From Promethearchaeota archaeon (GTDB taxonomy: Archaea; Asgardarchaeota; Lokiarchaeia; Sigyniarchaeales; SOKP01), in NCBI GenBank assembly GCA_019057795.1, contig JAHLWS010000056.1, positions 17,582-81,581 of the forward strand: a stretch of 64,000 bases of DNA. Direction: 5' to 3'. The notes beneath the pieces are model-generated. The model saw only the letters and a list, made by a program, of their open reading frames with translations, was not told the origin of the DNA and did not search any database. Both the position numbers and the translations under genes were made by a program. Shown here piece by piece: positions 37,258-48,221 of the stretch; positions within the stretch are counted from its first letter, which is position 1; each line of letters opens with the position of its first letter.

Positions 37258-37887
37258 ATGTCTAAACAAACTAAAGAAAGGATAAATTGGAATATAAAAG
37301 GAGTATGGTACGAAGCATGTGCTGCGGAAGGTCATTGTCCGATGTATTTCGGTAGAAACATGGAATCTCCTTGTAAATCATTTCAATTATTTCAAATTAA
37401 TGAAGGTAAATTTCAAGATGTTGATGTCGGGGGAATATTAGCAATTAATATAATTGATTTATTTTCCCCAAAGGCTGCCGATTTAGTGGCGAAAGGTGGA
37501 GAAGGGGGAATATACATTAGTAAAGATGCATCTGAAGAACAGAGAAAGTATTTAGAACCTTTTTTCGTTAATAATATTCCTGGTGGCTTATTAGTGAGAA
37601 AAGTTTTGGGAATTAAATATGTCGATATAACTTTAGAACAAGAAGGCAATATTTATAAAATTAAGATGCCCTATGGAGAAATGAATCTCTCGTTGGCACC
37701 AGGAGGGGATGGAAAGAATCCTCAACGTATCGAAAACTCATTATTTAGTATGATGTTTTCTGATATTAAGATTTGTAACACTCACTCTTGGAAATTCAAC
37801 GATTTTGGAAAGAATTGGGAATTTACAAATAGAAGTGGTGCAATAGCAGCCTTTAATCTACAAGGCAAATCCAGAAAATTTTTTTAA
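37258..37887 (+). CDS. DUF1326 protein
   Basis: This 209-residue protein matches the DUF1326 pattern: INWNIKGVWYEACAAEGHCP at the start, then conserved Cys residues, VGGILAINII, and LLVRKVLGIKYVDITLE with NSLFSMMFSDIKICNTHSW. The function of the family is unknown. It is preceded by GGTGAAATT 5-10 bases before the ATG. It may be co-transcribed with the DUF362 gene upstream and the SufS-like gene downstream (58 bases). Confidence 0.8.
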   Translation: MSKQTKERINWNIKGVWYEACAAEGHCPMYFGRNMESPCKSFQLFQINEGKFQDVDVGGILAINIIDLFSPKAADLVAKGGEGGIYISKDASEEQRKYLEPFFVNNIPGGLLVRKVLGIKYVDITLEQEGNIYKIKMPYGEMNLSLAPGGDGKNPQRIENSLFSMMFSDIKICNTHSWKFNDFGKNWEFTNRSGAIAAFNLQGKSRKFF

Positions 37888-37945
37888 TAAATCGTTTAAA
37901 TTAAAGATATGATTAATCTTTCTCGTTAAATTTAAAGGTGAGATA

Positions 37946-39673
37946 ATGAAACCATTTTTAACCCTTGAAGAAGTAAGAAATGCTATTATAGGTCGGAATT
38001 TTATTTTCCAGACGCCTTATGGAATGCGTCTTCTCACATATGCAGACTACACTGCATCTGGTAGATCTCTCAAATTTATTGAACAATTTTTAATCAAAAT
38101 TCAACGAGAATATGCCAATACTCACACAGAAGACGATGTAACTGGGCGTCAAATGACGGAAATCTTACATCAAGCGGAAACTATAATAAAAAAGGCTTTT
38201 AATGCAGAGAAAAATTGCAAAATTATAGCCACGGGTACAGGTGCAACGGGAGCGATATCCAAGTTCCATGAAATTATAGGTATACGTCTACCTCCAGCAA
38301 CGAGAAATCTTGTTCTTTCAATATTAGACAATTCATCTGAGGAAAATGTTATAGATCAAAATTTGAGAAAGAAACTTGAACTAGAAATTAATCGATTGAA
38401 ACCCGTTGTTTTTATTGGTCCTTATGAACATCATTCTAACGATATAATGTGGCGAGAAGCTATTGCAGAAGTTGTAACCATTCAACTTACCCCCGATGGT
38501 TATCTTGACTTAAAGGATTTAGAAAGTCAAGTTTCAGATCAAAAGTATAAAAAAAGGCTAAAAATCGGCTCTTTTTCAGCAGCATCGAATGTTACTGGTT
38601 TAAAATCTCCAGTTTATGAAATTGCTCGTATAATGCATAAATATAATGCTTTAGTTTGTTTTGATTTTGCCGCTAGTGCTCCCTATGTAAAAATTAATAT
38701 GAACAATGATTCTGATACTTTTTTTGATGCAATTTTTATATCGCCTCACAAATTCGTGGGAGGTCCAGGGTCGTCAGGAATCTTAGTCTTTAATGAACGA
38801 GTTTACAATCTCGCACTCTCTCCAACTTCTGCTGGAGGTGGAACCGTTGATTTTGTTAGCTCAACCACAGTGGATTATTCAAAAGATATTGAAACCAGAG
38901 AAAGAGCGGGCACTCCAGGGGTCTTGCAAACAATTAAAGCGGCATTAGTTATTGATCTAAAGGATGCTATTGGAATTGATAATATTGAATCGAAAGAACT
39001 AGAGTATTCAACCCGAGCTTTAAAGCGATTATCCAAACATTCAAAAATCAAAGTTCTCGGTCCAATCGACCCAGAAAATCGCATCCCAATTGTGTCATTT
39101 ATGATTAAACATGGAAATAAAGATTTACACCCAAAATTCGTCACTAAATTGCTCAACGATTTGTTTGGAATTCAAAGTCGGGCAGGTTGCATGTGTTCTG
39201 GACCATATGGGAACTTATTGCTCAAAATCGATGAAGAACAATCTCAAAAATTCCGAAAAATTGGTCAACAAGGGAAATTCGGAATTAGACCAGGATGGTG
39301 CCGCGTTAATTTCCATTATCTCTTTTCCGAGATAGAGTTCAAATTTATCTGTCAGGCGATTGAATTTATCGCAGATTATGGGTATCTATTTCTTAGAGAA
39401 TACTCTTTTAACATTAATTCGGGAGTATGGACACATCTCAATTTCAAAGATACTCTCTTATACAACAAACCAGACATTAAATCGGTGCTCACAACAAATT
39501 TAAAAGATTGTTTTGACGAGGAATTAATTGATAGAGATGTGGAATTTACTAAATATTTGAATGATGCTAGGAAACTAGTCAAAACATTCGGAGATGAAAT
39601 TGAATATCATCAGTTTGATGATCCTGAGGCCGAAGAACTAAGATGGTTTAATTTTATACATATAAATAAATAA
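37946..39673 (+). CDS. class V aminotransferase / cysteine desulfurase-like protein
   Basis: This 575-residue PLP enzyme has the SufS/CsdA-type fold: LTYADYTASGRSLKFIE, the phosphate-binding TGTGATGAIS, VCFDFAASAPYVKI and the Schiff-base Lys near residue 270 in ISPHKFVGGPGSSGILV. GCMCSGPYG holds cysteines near residue 415. It is about 150 residues longer than normal, with a C-terminal extension (from about residue 460) rich in aromatic and acidic residues. Desulfurase activity is plausible but not shown. A ribosome-binding GGTGA precedes the ATG. Confidence 0.87.
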   Translation: MKPFLTLEEVRNAIIGRNFIFQTPYGMRLLTYADYTASGRSLKFIEQFLIKIQREYANTHTEDDVTGRQMTEILHQAETIIKKAFNAEKNCKIIATGTGATGAISKFHEIIGIRLPPATRNLVLSILDNSSEENVIDQNLRKKLELEINRLKPVVFIGPYEHHSNDIMWREAIAEVVTIQLTPDGYLDLKDLESQVSDQKYKKRLKIGSFSAASNVTGLKSPVYEIARIMHKYNALVCFDFAASAPYVKINMNNDSDTFFDAIFISPHKFVGGPGSSGILVFNERVYNLALSPTSAGGGTVDFVSSTTVDYSKDIETRERAGTPGVLQTIKAALVIDLKDAIGIDNIESKELEYSTRALKRLSKHSKIKVLGPIDPENRIPIVSFMIKHGNKDLHPKFVTKLLNDLFGIQSRAGCMCSGPYGNLLLKIDEEQSQKFRKIGQQGKFGIRPGWCRVNFHYLFSEIEFKFICQAIEFIADYGYLFLREYSFNINSGVWTHLNFKDTLLYNKPDIKSVLTTNLKDCFDEELIDRDVEFTKYLNDARKLVKTFGDEIEYHQFDDPEAEELRWFNFIHINK

Positions 39674-39829
39674 AAGCTGGGTTTATAGGAAAAGATTTTA
39701 TTCTTTATACTTCTTGCGACTATATAAATAATTCTTTATAAAAAACAGATATATTTAAAAAAAGATTTTATCTATAAATCATATAAAAAAAACCAATAGA
39801 GATAATAAATGGTAAATAGGTAAAATAAA

Positions 39830-40729
39830 TTGATTATAGATTCACATTGCCATATTTGGGATAAATCCATCATAAGTGGAAGTTTTAAGAAGTTAATTGA
39901 TGATGGAGCTAAGCAAATGGGTTTATCAGATCCTTCAACGTTATATGATGGATCAGTAGAAAGATTAATTAGAGAGATGGAAGAAGCAGGAATTGATAAA
40001 ACGGTTATATTAGCATTAGATGGTCATATTGCTTTTACGGCTAATTTAACTTATAAAGATTACAACGATTACGTTGCAAATATCATTAATGAATATCCAG
40101 ATAAATTAATAGGATTTGCGGGAATTGATCCTAGAAGAGGTAAAGAAGCTATTCAAGAACTTGAAAGGTGCGTGGAATTGGGATTGAGAGGTCTAAAACT
40201 TTGGCCGTTAACTGGATTTTATCCAGATGATCTAAATTTTTACCCCTTTTATAAGCGCGTACAAGAATTGGAGATTCCTGTTCTGATGCATACAGGGTCA
40301 GGACCGCCAGGTACATACATAAAATATTGCCAACCAATTTATGTTGATAAAGTAGCTATAGATTTTCCCGATATGAAAATAATTATGGCTCATATGGGAG
40401 ACCCTTTTACAAATCAAGCTATATCGGTTGCTAGCAAGAATTTTAACGTTTATCTTGACATCTCTGCTTGGGAACCGGTCTTAAAAAGGGTTCCTGCCGC
40501 CTTTATTCAAACGCTTTTTCAAGCGAAATCAGCGTGTGGTATTGATAAGATACTTTTCGGTTCAGATTGGCCTCTTTTTGTTTCGTTCTTATCTCTTAAA
40601 GATTGGGTAAAAGGTATTAGAAAATTAAAAATACCTCCTCCTCTCAAACTAATGGGATTAACGGACTTTACTGAAGAAGACAAAGACAAAATTCTAGGAA
40701 TAAATGCTGCTAAAGTGCTGGGATTATAA
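39830..40729 (+). CDS. amidohydrolase-2 family metal-dependent hydrolase
   Basis: This 299-residue TIM-barrel hydrolase has the metal-binding HxH in IIDSHCHIWDK at the N-terminus, MHTGSGPPG, IMAHMGDPF and the terminal Asp in LFGSDWPLFVSF, all typical of ACMSD-like amidohydrolases. The start is TTG 39830, immediately before the conserved first strand, with no ATG near. Such enzymes hydrolyse or decarboxylate small organic acids. The substrate is unknown. It is convergent with the TldE gene. Confidence 0.9.
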   Translation: MIIDSHCHIWDKSIISGSFKKLIDDGAKQMGLSDPSTLYDGSVERLIREMEEAGIDKTVILALDGHIAFTANLTYKDYNDYVANIINEYPDKLIGFAGIDPRRGKEAIQELERCVELGLRGLKLWPLTGFYPDDLNFYPFYKRVQELEIPVLMHTGSGPPGTYIKYCQPIYVDKVAIDFPDMKIIMAHMGDPFTNQAISVASKNFNVYLDISAWEPVLKRVPAAFIQTLFQAKSACGIDKILFGSDWPLFVSFLSLKDWVKGIRKLKIPPPLKLMGLTDFTEEDKDKILGINAAKVLGL

Positions 40730-40766
40730 AAAAAGTAATAATAATAAAAATTTTATTTTTTTGTTT

Positions 40767-42107
40767 TTAAGAAGAAACATTCAAATTATTAAACGCCATA
40801 TATGGAAAAAGAACATTTTCGGAAAACTCCCGCTCTTTAGATATATATAAGCAGTTTTTTACCATTTCAAGTACATTGCCACTAACATTTCCTAGTTTAA
40901 TTGGATTTTGAAACTCGCCGTTTTTAATGTAATATCCATTTCTAATTTCCGCTCCAAAATTACCTGATATATCGTCCGGAGATAGCCAAGAAAACTGTTC
41001 GATGTAATACCCCTCCTTAACATTTGAAATCATCTCCTTTAAGGAAATATCTCCTGGTAATATTTTTAAATTACTGATGCCATTAACTACCGTCCCACTT
41101 TCTGCTCTTCTGGCATTTCCTGTTGAATGTACATTATCTAAAATTGCATATTTCTGATTGTACAACCTATTTCGAAAGACTCCGTTCTTTAAGACTTCTG
41201 TTTCCTGATGAGGATTTCCTTCTGAGTCCCATGAACTCGAATTAAGTCCTCCCTCTAGCAATCCGTCGTCGATTAATGTGATGTTATCGCTTGCAACTTT
41301 GTCTCCAAGATTATAGCGAGAAATTTTTTCAAAATGAGCTTCAGCGAGCACATGGAATCCAATCACGGTATTAATTGCCGCTCTTAAGACAGATGGAGAA
41401 AATATTACAATGGCGTCATTGGCTGGTTTAGGTTCTTCTGCTCTTAATGTATCTTTTGCTCTTCTTGCCCAATTGTTCACTCTTTCGTTAAATTTTAAAT
41501 GTTCTTTCTCTTTATAATATCCAACATCCCAAAACTCAGATAACTCCCCATTTTCTTGTGCCTTTAACGCAAATTCAACAAAGAAGAAGGTTTTCTTAGA
41601 ATCTAAATTTAAGGCATTACTATTTCTTAAGGAGCTGTGATAACTATGAATTCTAAAGCGTCCAAAAGTAGTCTTTACATCTTTTTGCTGGGACGCCTCT
41701 GATATTAACTCCTCTGCTAAATCTTTCTTAATTGCTATGGGATCGTCTAAGATTTTTTTATCTGCAGTATTTAGTTCCGATATATGTTTCTTTTCTGGAA
41801 AAAAATACTTGGTATTTGAATTAAATTTAGATAACATAGCACAAATATCAATATTTTTATCAATTTGTCCTTTATCCAGAGAATTTCCCTTAATTACACC
41901 TATACCAGTTTCATCTTTCTTTTGGGAAAGAATCCGTATAAAATATTCAAAGTCTTTTATTTCTCGCTCATTATCTGCTTGATTTTTCAAGAAAATAGTC
42001 TCGTAAATATTCTTCTCCACAAGATATATCTCGTATTCTTCGATGTTCTTTGATTTCAATCCTTTTTCAATTAAATCTAATCTTTCGTTTGACATTTTTT
42101 CTCTCAC
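40767..42107 (-). CDS. TldE/PmbA-like subunit of the TldD-TldE protease
   Basis: This 446-residue protein is the non-catalytic partner of TldD. It lacks HExxxH but has the shared beta-barrel signatures DGLLEGGLNSSSWDSEG, NARRAESGTVVNGISNL and SGNFGAEIRNGYYIKNGE. TldD-TldE is a heterodimeric metalloprotease that degrades unfolded or modified peptides in the cytoplasm. Its start overlaps the TldD stop by 4 bases, so the two are translationally coupled. Confidence 0.9.
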   Translation of the reverse strand: MREKMSNERLDLIEKGLKSKNIEEYEIYLVEKNIYETIFLKNQADNEREIKDFEYFIRILSQKKDETGIGVIKGNSLDKGQIDKNIDICAMLSKFNSNTKYFFPEKKHISELNTADKKILDDPIAIKKDLAEELISEASQQKDVKTTFGRFRIHSYHSSLRNSNALNLDSKKTFFFVEFALKAQENGELSEFWDVGYYKEKEHLKFNERVNNWARRAKDTLRAEEPKPANDAIVIFSPSVLRAAINTVIGFHVLAEAHFEKISRYNLGDKVASDNITLIDDGLLEGGLNSSSWDSEGNPHQETEVLKNGVFRNRLYNQKYAILDNVHSTGNARRAESGTVVNGISNLKILPGDISLKEMISNVKEGYYIEQFSWLSPDDISGNFGAEIRNGYYIKNGEFQNPIKLGNVSGNVLEMVKNCLYISKEREFSENVLFPYMAFNNLNVSS

Positions 42108-43498
42108 CCCGGACTCACCAATGCGTTTTTAACTCTAATATAACTACCACCAGAAGTAACGGGAACGAAATCTTCACTACCTTTTCCACATGTCCCGCCA
42201 TCAAGTTTCGTAGGGTCCTTACTTACAGCATCGATATTCTTTAATAATTCAAGAACATCTCCACTTAGAGCTGTAGCCTTCAAAATTTTTGTTTTTTCCC
42301 CATTTTCAATTAGATACGCTTTTTTTGATGTGCATTGCATGCCTCCGCCTAGAGGGTCTTCCATTCCAAAAAACCCATGAACCAACATTATTCCTTCGTT
42401 GATTTCTGAGATAATTTCATTCAGATCATAATCACCAGAACCGAAATAAGTATTTGACATTCTAACATTGATAGGATGGGCGAAACTTTCTCGTCTTCCA
42501 TTTCCTTGAGGGATGGCACTTAAATCTGAGGCAGATCTCCTGTCATATATGTAATTTTTCAATATACCATTTTCTACTAAAACATTGCTACCTGCTTTTA
42601 TTCCTTCGTCATCAAAAAAGTAAGAACCTAATTTTTTCTCTAACGATGGTGTGTCGTAGATCGAGCAGATATTGGAAGCAACTTGCTTATTTAGGTGTTG
42701 TTTTAAATAGCTTCGATCTCTTAATATTTGATCTGCTTCCAAACCATGCCCAAAACTTTCATGAGCAATCAATCCCGCCATTGGGGGGTCTAAAATGATT
42801 GTTCGTCTTCCTGAGGGGGGTAATTCAGCTTTTAACATTTCAAGAGAGTTTTTAACCGTTTTTTCTAATAATTCATAATCAAATAAATCAAAAATTTCAT
42901 ATCCAATCTCTCCAGAAATAATCGAATAATCATAATCAACAACAGATCCTTCTTTAGCAATAGGTAAAACCATAATTCGTACACGTGGAATTACTTGTCT
43001 CAATTTGCATCCTTCATTATTGACGAAGATTCGCTCAATTATAAATTCCATGTACTTTACTTGAACATTAATAATTCTCTCGTCGTAATTCTTGATATAA
43101 CCATATATTTCCCTTACTTTCTTGATTTTATCCTCTATAGGTATGTTCGCAGGATCGATTTTAGGCTTAATCTCTTTGTTTAATTCCCAGCCTTCGAATT
43201 CCGCTATTGCATCTCCCTTTTTGGTCAATTTTGGGATCTTATTTTTAATAACGCCAATATCAGAACTCTCTTCAATTGCTATTTCTTTCCATATTCCTGA
43301 AAATGTACGAGCAACTATACCCGATTTTTTAGTATTAACTGAAAAGTTTTCAGAGGAGCGGGTTTTTGCTATGGTTGTGGACGAAACCGAATCGTATAAG
43401 ATGTCAAAATATTGATCGCGACGATTATAGTGGTTCGTTATTTCTTCAAATTCAGAAAAAATTTCTTCGTAAGATTTGTCACTCACATATTTCACCAA
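42104..43498 (-). CDS. tldD: TldD metalloprotease subunit
   Basis: This 464-residue protein has the zinc motif H246-E247-x3-H251 in LIAHESFGHGLEAD, followed by the conserved YDTPSLEKKLGSYFFDDEG, the third-ligand region MQCTSKKAYLIENG, and GTCGKG near the C-terminus. It is the catalytic half of the TldD-TldE protease. The subunits overlap by 4 bases (ATGA), which supports equal expression. Confidence 0.95.
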   Translation of the reverse strand: MVKYVSDKSYEEIFSEFEEITNHYNRRDQYFDILYDSVSSTTIAKTRSSENFSVNTKKSGIVARTFSGIWKEIAIEESSDIGVIKNKIPKLTKKGDAIAEFEGWELNKEIKPKIDPANIPIEDKIKKVREIYGYIKNYDERIINVQVKYMEFIIERIFVNNEGCKLRQVIPRVRIMVLPIAKEGSVVDYDYSIISGEIGYEIFDLFDYELLEKTVKNSLEMLKAELPPSGRRTIILDPPMAGLIAHESFGHGLEADQILRDRSYLKQHLNKQVASNICSIYDTPSLEKKLGSYFFDDEGIKAGSNVLVENGILKNYIYDRRSASDLSAIPQGNGRRESFAHPINVRMSNTYFGSGDYDLNEIISEINEGIMLVHGFFGMEDPLGGGMQCTSKKAYLIENGEKTKILKATALSGDVLELLKNIDAVSKDPTKLDGGTCGKGSEDFVPVTSGGSYIRVKNALVSPG

Positions 43499-43605
43499 AG
43501 TTTTAAAATTTAAGTTAGAACTAAGTTAGTTTTATAACAAAAATTATAGTAAAATAATATGTCTAATAATATATAGGTTTAGATGTAAATTCTATTAAGG
43601 TTATC

Positions 43606-45051
43606 TCATTCAATATCCAAAATATCTTTGATTAACTCTTTTTTATTTTCCAAATTAGCTTGTCTTGATATCATAATCCTTTGCGCTTGTGGACTTCCTG
43701 CTCCGTGCATTGATTCCGTCCTATAACTAACAGAAGCCACGCCCATTGTTAAATTTTCAATAAATCTTAGAACTTTATATCTATCCTCAGCGCATGTTTC
43801 TTCACATGTATTAAGATATTTCGCAATTAAACGCCCAATTTCCTCCGATTTAAAGTCTGCTTCAGAGGGCATTGTACAGATTAGCCCCCCAGCTAAATCC
43901 TCAGCAAGCCGCCCTATTTCGTATGGAAAACGAGTAACATTTAGTTTACATACATTTGCCAAAAGCATATCCATTTCAAAGTTTCCTGCTTCCCGCTGGA
44001 ACCCTAACGAACTGCAAGCAATACCACAACAATATAGTGTTTCGTTTAAGTGAACCATTTCCACAATTTTATCTCGTATATGAGATGACTTTTCGGTTCC
44101 ATTGTATTCAGTAATCAAGGATGACGCACCGATGAGTACATCACCTACACCAACTTTACATCCGCCATAGGACTGCCGATGGAAACCAGCGAACCTATTA
44201 ACTAATTTACCTGCAAACTCTATTTCTCCCCTCATAAATATTTGATCATTTGGTATAAACACATTATCAAATATTACAAATATTTCTTGGCCGCCATACT
44301 TGAAGTTTCCAATGTCTAATTTACCAGGTTCCATTTTTCTAGTGTCACACGACTGCCTTCCATATACCAATGTTATTCCCTTTTCATTCGTATTAACGCC
44401 AAAACTTACAGCGTACTGTTCTTCACCGGGTCGTAAAGAAAGAGTGGGCATAATAATTGCTCTATGTGAGTTCAAATATCCAGTTTGGTGGATTTTTGCA
44501 CCGCGAACAATTATTCCGTCATCAATTTCCTCGACAATATGTAAAAAAGCGTCTGGATCAGGTTGGTCTTTAGGTCTTTTGCTTCTATCTCCTTTAGTAT
44601 CTGTCATGGCACCACCCACCATCAAATCTTGCGACTGTACTTCAATCCAATACTTTTTGAAGCGGTTATGGTAATCAGTACCATTTTTTTTGTCCATTTC
44701 ATAGGTTACACTATATAAAGCATTAGCGGTGTCAAAACCTACGCACCTTTGGAAGCAACACGCTGTTTGTTGACCCAATAACCTCTGCATCTTTACCTTT
44801 TTAATTAAATCGTCAACAGATTGGTGAATATGCGTAAATCTGTTAATAGTTTCACCTGTTAAATGTGATGTGGCGGTCATAAGATCTTCATACTCGTCCA
44901 TCTGAGCTAATTCGTAAATCTTCATAACCGTATTGATTGAGGGTCTTATAATAGGGTGATTCCAAAATTCCTTAACTTTTTCACCAAAAATATACAAATT
45001 TACAGGTCGTTTTATGCTTTCTAAATACTGTTCTGGGGTTTTTAAAGGCAT
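43606..45051 (-). CDS. abfD: 4-hydroxybutyryl-CoA dehydratase family protein
   Basis: This 481-residue flavoprotein of the HpaB/AbfD family carries the 4Fe-4S ligands of 4-hydroxybutyryl-CoA dehydratase at nearly the same numbering as the clostridial enzyme: C99 and C103 in ACCFQRC, then H291 and C298 in HRQSYGGC. Those ligands are absent from the oxygen-using hydroxylases. The enzyme converts 4-hydroxybutyryl-CoA to crotonyl-CoA and isomerises vinylacetyl-CoA, using FAD and the cluster. It serves 4-aminobutyrate or succinate fermentation, or carbon fixation cycles. No partner gene is adjacent; the thiolase at 26866 could act downstream of crotonyl-CoA. Confidence 0.88.
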   Translation of the reverse strand: MPLKTPEQYLESIKRPVNLYIFGEKVKEFWNHPIIRPSINTVMKIYELAQMDEYEDLMTATSHLTGETINRFTHIHQSVDDLIKKVKMQRLLGQQTACCFQRCVGFDTANALYSVTYEMDKKNGTDYHNRFKKYWIEVQSQDLMVGGAMTDTKGDRSKRPKDQPDPDAFLHIVEEIDDGIIVRGAKIHQTGYLNSHRAIIMPTLSLRPGEEQYAVSFGVNTNEKGITLVYGRQSCDTRKMEPGKLDIGNFKYGGQEIFVIFDNVFIPNDQIFMRGEIEFAGKLVNRFAGFHRQSYGGCKVGVGDVLIGASSLITEYNGTEKSSHIRDKIVEMVHLNETLYCCGIACSSLGFQREAGNFEMDMLLANVCKLNVTRFPYEIGRLAEDLAGGLICTMPSEADFKSEEIGRLIAKYLNTCEETCAEDRYKVLRFIENLTMGVASVSYRTESMHGAGSPQAQRIMISRQANLENKKELIKDILDIE

Positions 45052-45184
45052 TTTTCTATTCTCTTAGATTTTTAATTTATTATTTTAAATAAAACAAGTA
45101 ATGTAATTAAAAATTTCTTTAATATCTCTAAAACAATAAAGTGAAAAAATTAAAGTTTTAAATCGAATGTTCTTTTTGATGGTA

Positions 45185-46066
45185 TTAATGACTATCTTGA
45201 TTCGCTTCTAAATGACGTAGCCTTTTTTCCAAAATACTCATTGTTTCAATTACATTATTCATTGTTTTATGGATTTCTTTGACGCTGTTTTGAACTTGTC
45301 CAATTTGATCTAAGATGAAAGACATTACATCTGATTTTTTTACAGGTTCAGTCAACCAGGTAAAAATTTTATGTAAGAACTTCTGATTATCAAGAGTATT
45401 AATACCTATATTATCATCACTGCAAAAAATATCGATATCGCCAAAAGCAACGACCTTACCTTGCCCAAATTCAGAATAAGCGGCTACTATATGTTGTTGC
45501 TCTTTATCTCTTATCCATTTTTCAGAAGAGGTATTAAAAATTTCTGACCAGAAATTATTTTGATTTGTTTGTAAAAGTGGTTTTGCACCTTTATTTAAGA
45601 AGAGGGAACAAGTTCCACCTATTACAACTTCCCTTAATCCATTAATAATATTATTTTTAGGAAAATTTTGAATATGTAATATACTTGAACGATTATGATT
45701 ATTGGAATTTTGTTCTTTTATAAGATTCTTCTCAAATAGGATACCAAAATTAGGAGCTATATCATTCAAATTAGTTTTTTGAAGATAATCGGCTCCATAT
45801 TCACTTACAAGAATTAAATTCCCTCCAGTTCTAACGTAATTAACAATGTCCTTGATCTCGATGTTTGAAAAGTAATCGTCAATAGGATTGCCCAGAACTA
45901 AAACATCAACATTTTCCAAAAGCTTTTTCGTTACATCTTTATTCTCGTTTTTCTTAATCTTGAGATTTAGATTTTGAAGAAGTTTTAAAAGATCTGAAAA
46001 ATCTGAAAAATCAATATCGAGCATCTCGTTATGATTTAAGTCAAAAAGAATCGTTTTTCTCAGCAT
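45185..46066 (-). CDS. GIFT-domain / IFT52-like protein with C-terminal coiled coil
   Basis: This 293-residue protein starts with a Rossmann-like strand (TILFDLNHNEMLDI), followed by VDVLVLGNPIDDYFS, IVNYVRTGGNLILVSEYG and APNFGILFEKNLI, then AYSEFGQGKVVAFGDIDIF. This order matches the GIFT domain of GldG and the N-terminus of eukaryotic IFT52. The last 50 residues (FILDQIGQVQNSVKEIHKTM) form a coiled coil. There is no membrane segment. It lies alone on the minus strand between abfD and purA. The family match is from memory and moderate. Confidence 0.6.
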   Translation of the reverse strand: MLRKTILFDLNHNEMLDIDFSDFSDLLKLLQNLNLKIKKNENKDVTKKLLENVDVLVLGNPIDDYFSNIEIKDIVNYVRTGGNLILVSEYGADYLQKTNLNDIAPNFGILFEKNLIKEQNSNNHNRSSILHIQNFPKNNIINGLREVVIGGTCSLFLNKGAKPLLQTNQNNFWSEIFNTSSEKWIRDKEQQHIVAAYSEFGQGKVVAFGDIDIFCSDDNIGINTLDNQKFLHKIFTWLTEPVKKSDVMSFILDQIGQVQNSVKEIHKTMNNVIETMSILEKRLRHLEANQDSH

Positions 46067-46249
46067 TTTTACTTATAAATGTGATAAAAATAAGCCTATA
46101 AAAATTATTGCATAACTAAATCTTTAACAGAAAAATTTTATAACTATTAAAGAATAATCCTTTTTGGAACATATTTTAGATATAAATATCAAATATTAAT
46201 ACCTTATCAACTAAAAAAACAAATGGTTAACACACTTAACGGAATGTGA

Positions 46250-47563
<1,314 letters not shown>

Positions 47564-47606
47564 ACTAATATTTATTTTTTTTACTTTTTTTATTCGTTGT
47601 TGAGGA

Positions 47607-48080
47607 TTATAGAATTTTTTCTAATTCTATTTCATCTCGTATTTCAATATCGTTTGATCCTAAAAAAGGAATTTCGGGTTTTAATCTCCGAGATTGTACT
47701 AGAGCATCTAAATGTATTGCTGCAATTTTAAAACCTCTTTTTTGATAAAAATGAAGTGCATTGATATTATCGTTAGTGATTATAACCCATAATCTCTTAC
47801 AGCCTTTTAAAGTAGAAATTCTCTCAATTTCTTTTAGTAATGCGGTACCAATTCCAACATTTTCTTTCAAACTATTCAATGAAACTATTTCACATTCATT
47901 GCCAATAATGTTATAAATTAGCAAACCTACTCTATGATTTTTATGTATAGCGATTATTCCAGGAAGTTCATTAGCATTATGGACCCTTCCTTTAGAAATA
48001 ATCTTTGTAGATATCCACACTTCTTTTATTAAGTCCATTGCCCACTTACGATTAGATTGATTTAATGGTCTAACTTGCAC
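47607..48080 (-). CDS. GNAT family N-acetyltransferase
   Basis: This 157-residue protein has the GNAT acetyl-CoA-binding segment NVGIGTALLKEIERIS (the usual Q/RxxGxG/A with NVGIG here) and the later NALHFYQKRGFKIAAIHLD. The N-terminal strand MQVRPLNQSNRKWAMDLIKEVW is also typical. The acceptor is unknown. It is convergent with purA, 44 bases away. Confidence 0.87.
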   Translation of the reverse strand: MQVRPLNQSNRKWAMDLIKEVWISTKIISKGRVHNANELPGIIAIHKNHRVGLLIYNIIGNECEIVSLNSLKENVGIGTALLKEIERISTLKGCKRLWVIITNDNINALHFYQKRGFKIAAIHLDALVQSRRLKPEIPFLGSNDIEIRDEIELEKIL

Positions 48081-48221
48081 ATGTTTTTTTATATCAAAAA
48101 TAGTAAGTTCTCACCTAAAATATGTTCTCTTTGATATACAAACATTATTTACAAGATTTTCACAGATAAATATTATTGAATTTAACTTTACAGAAAAATA
48201 AATTTTCTCTTATACTTCTTT

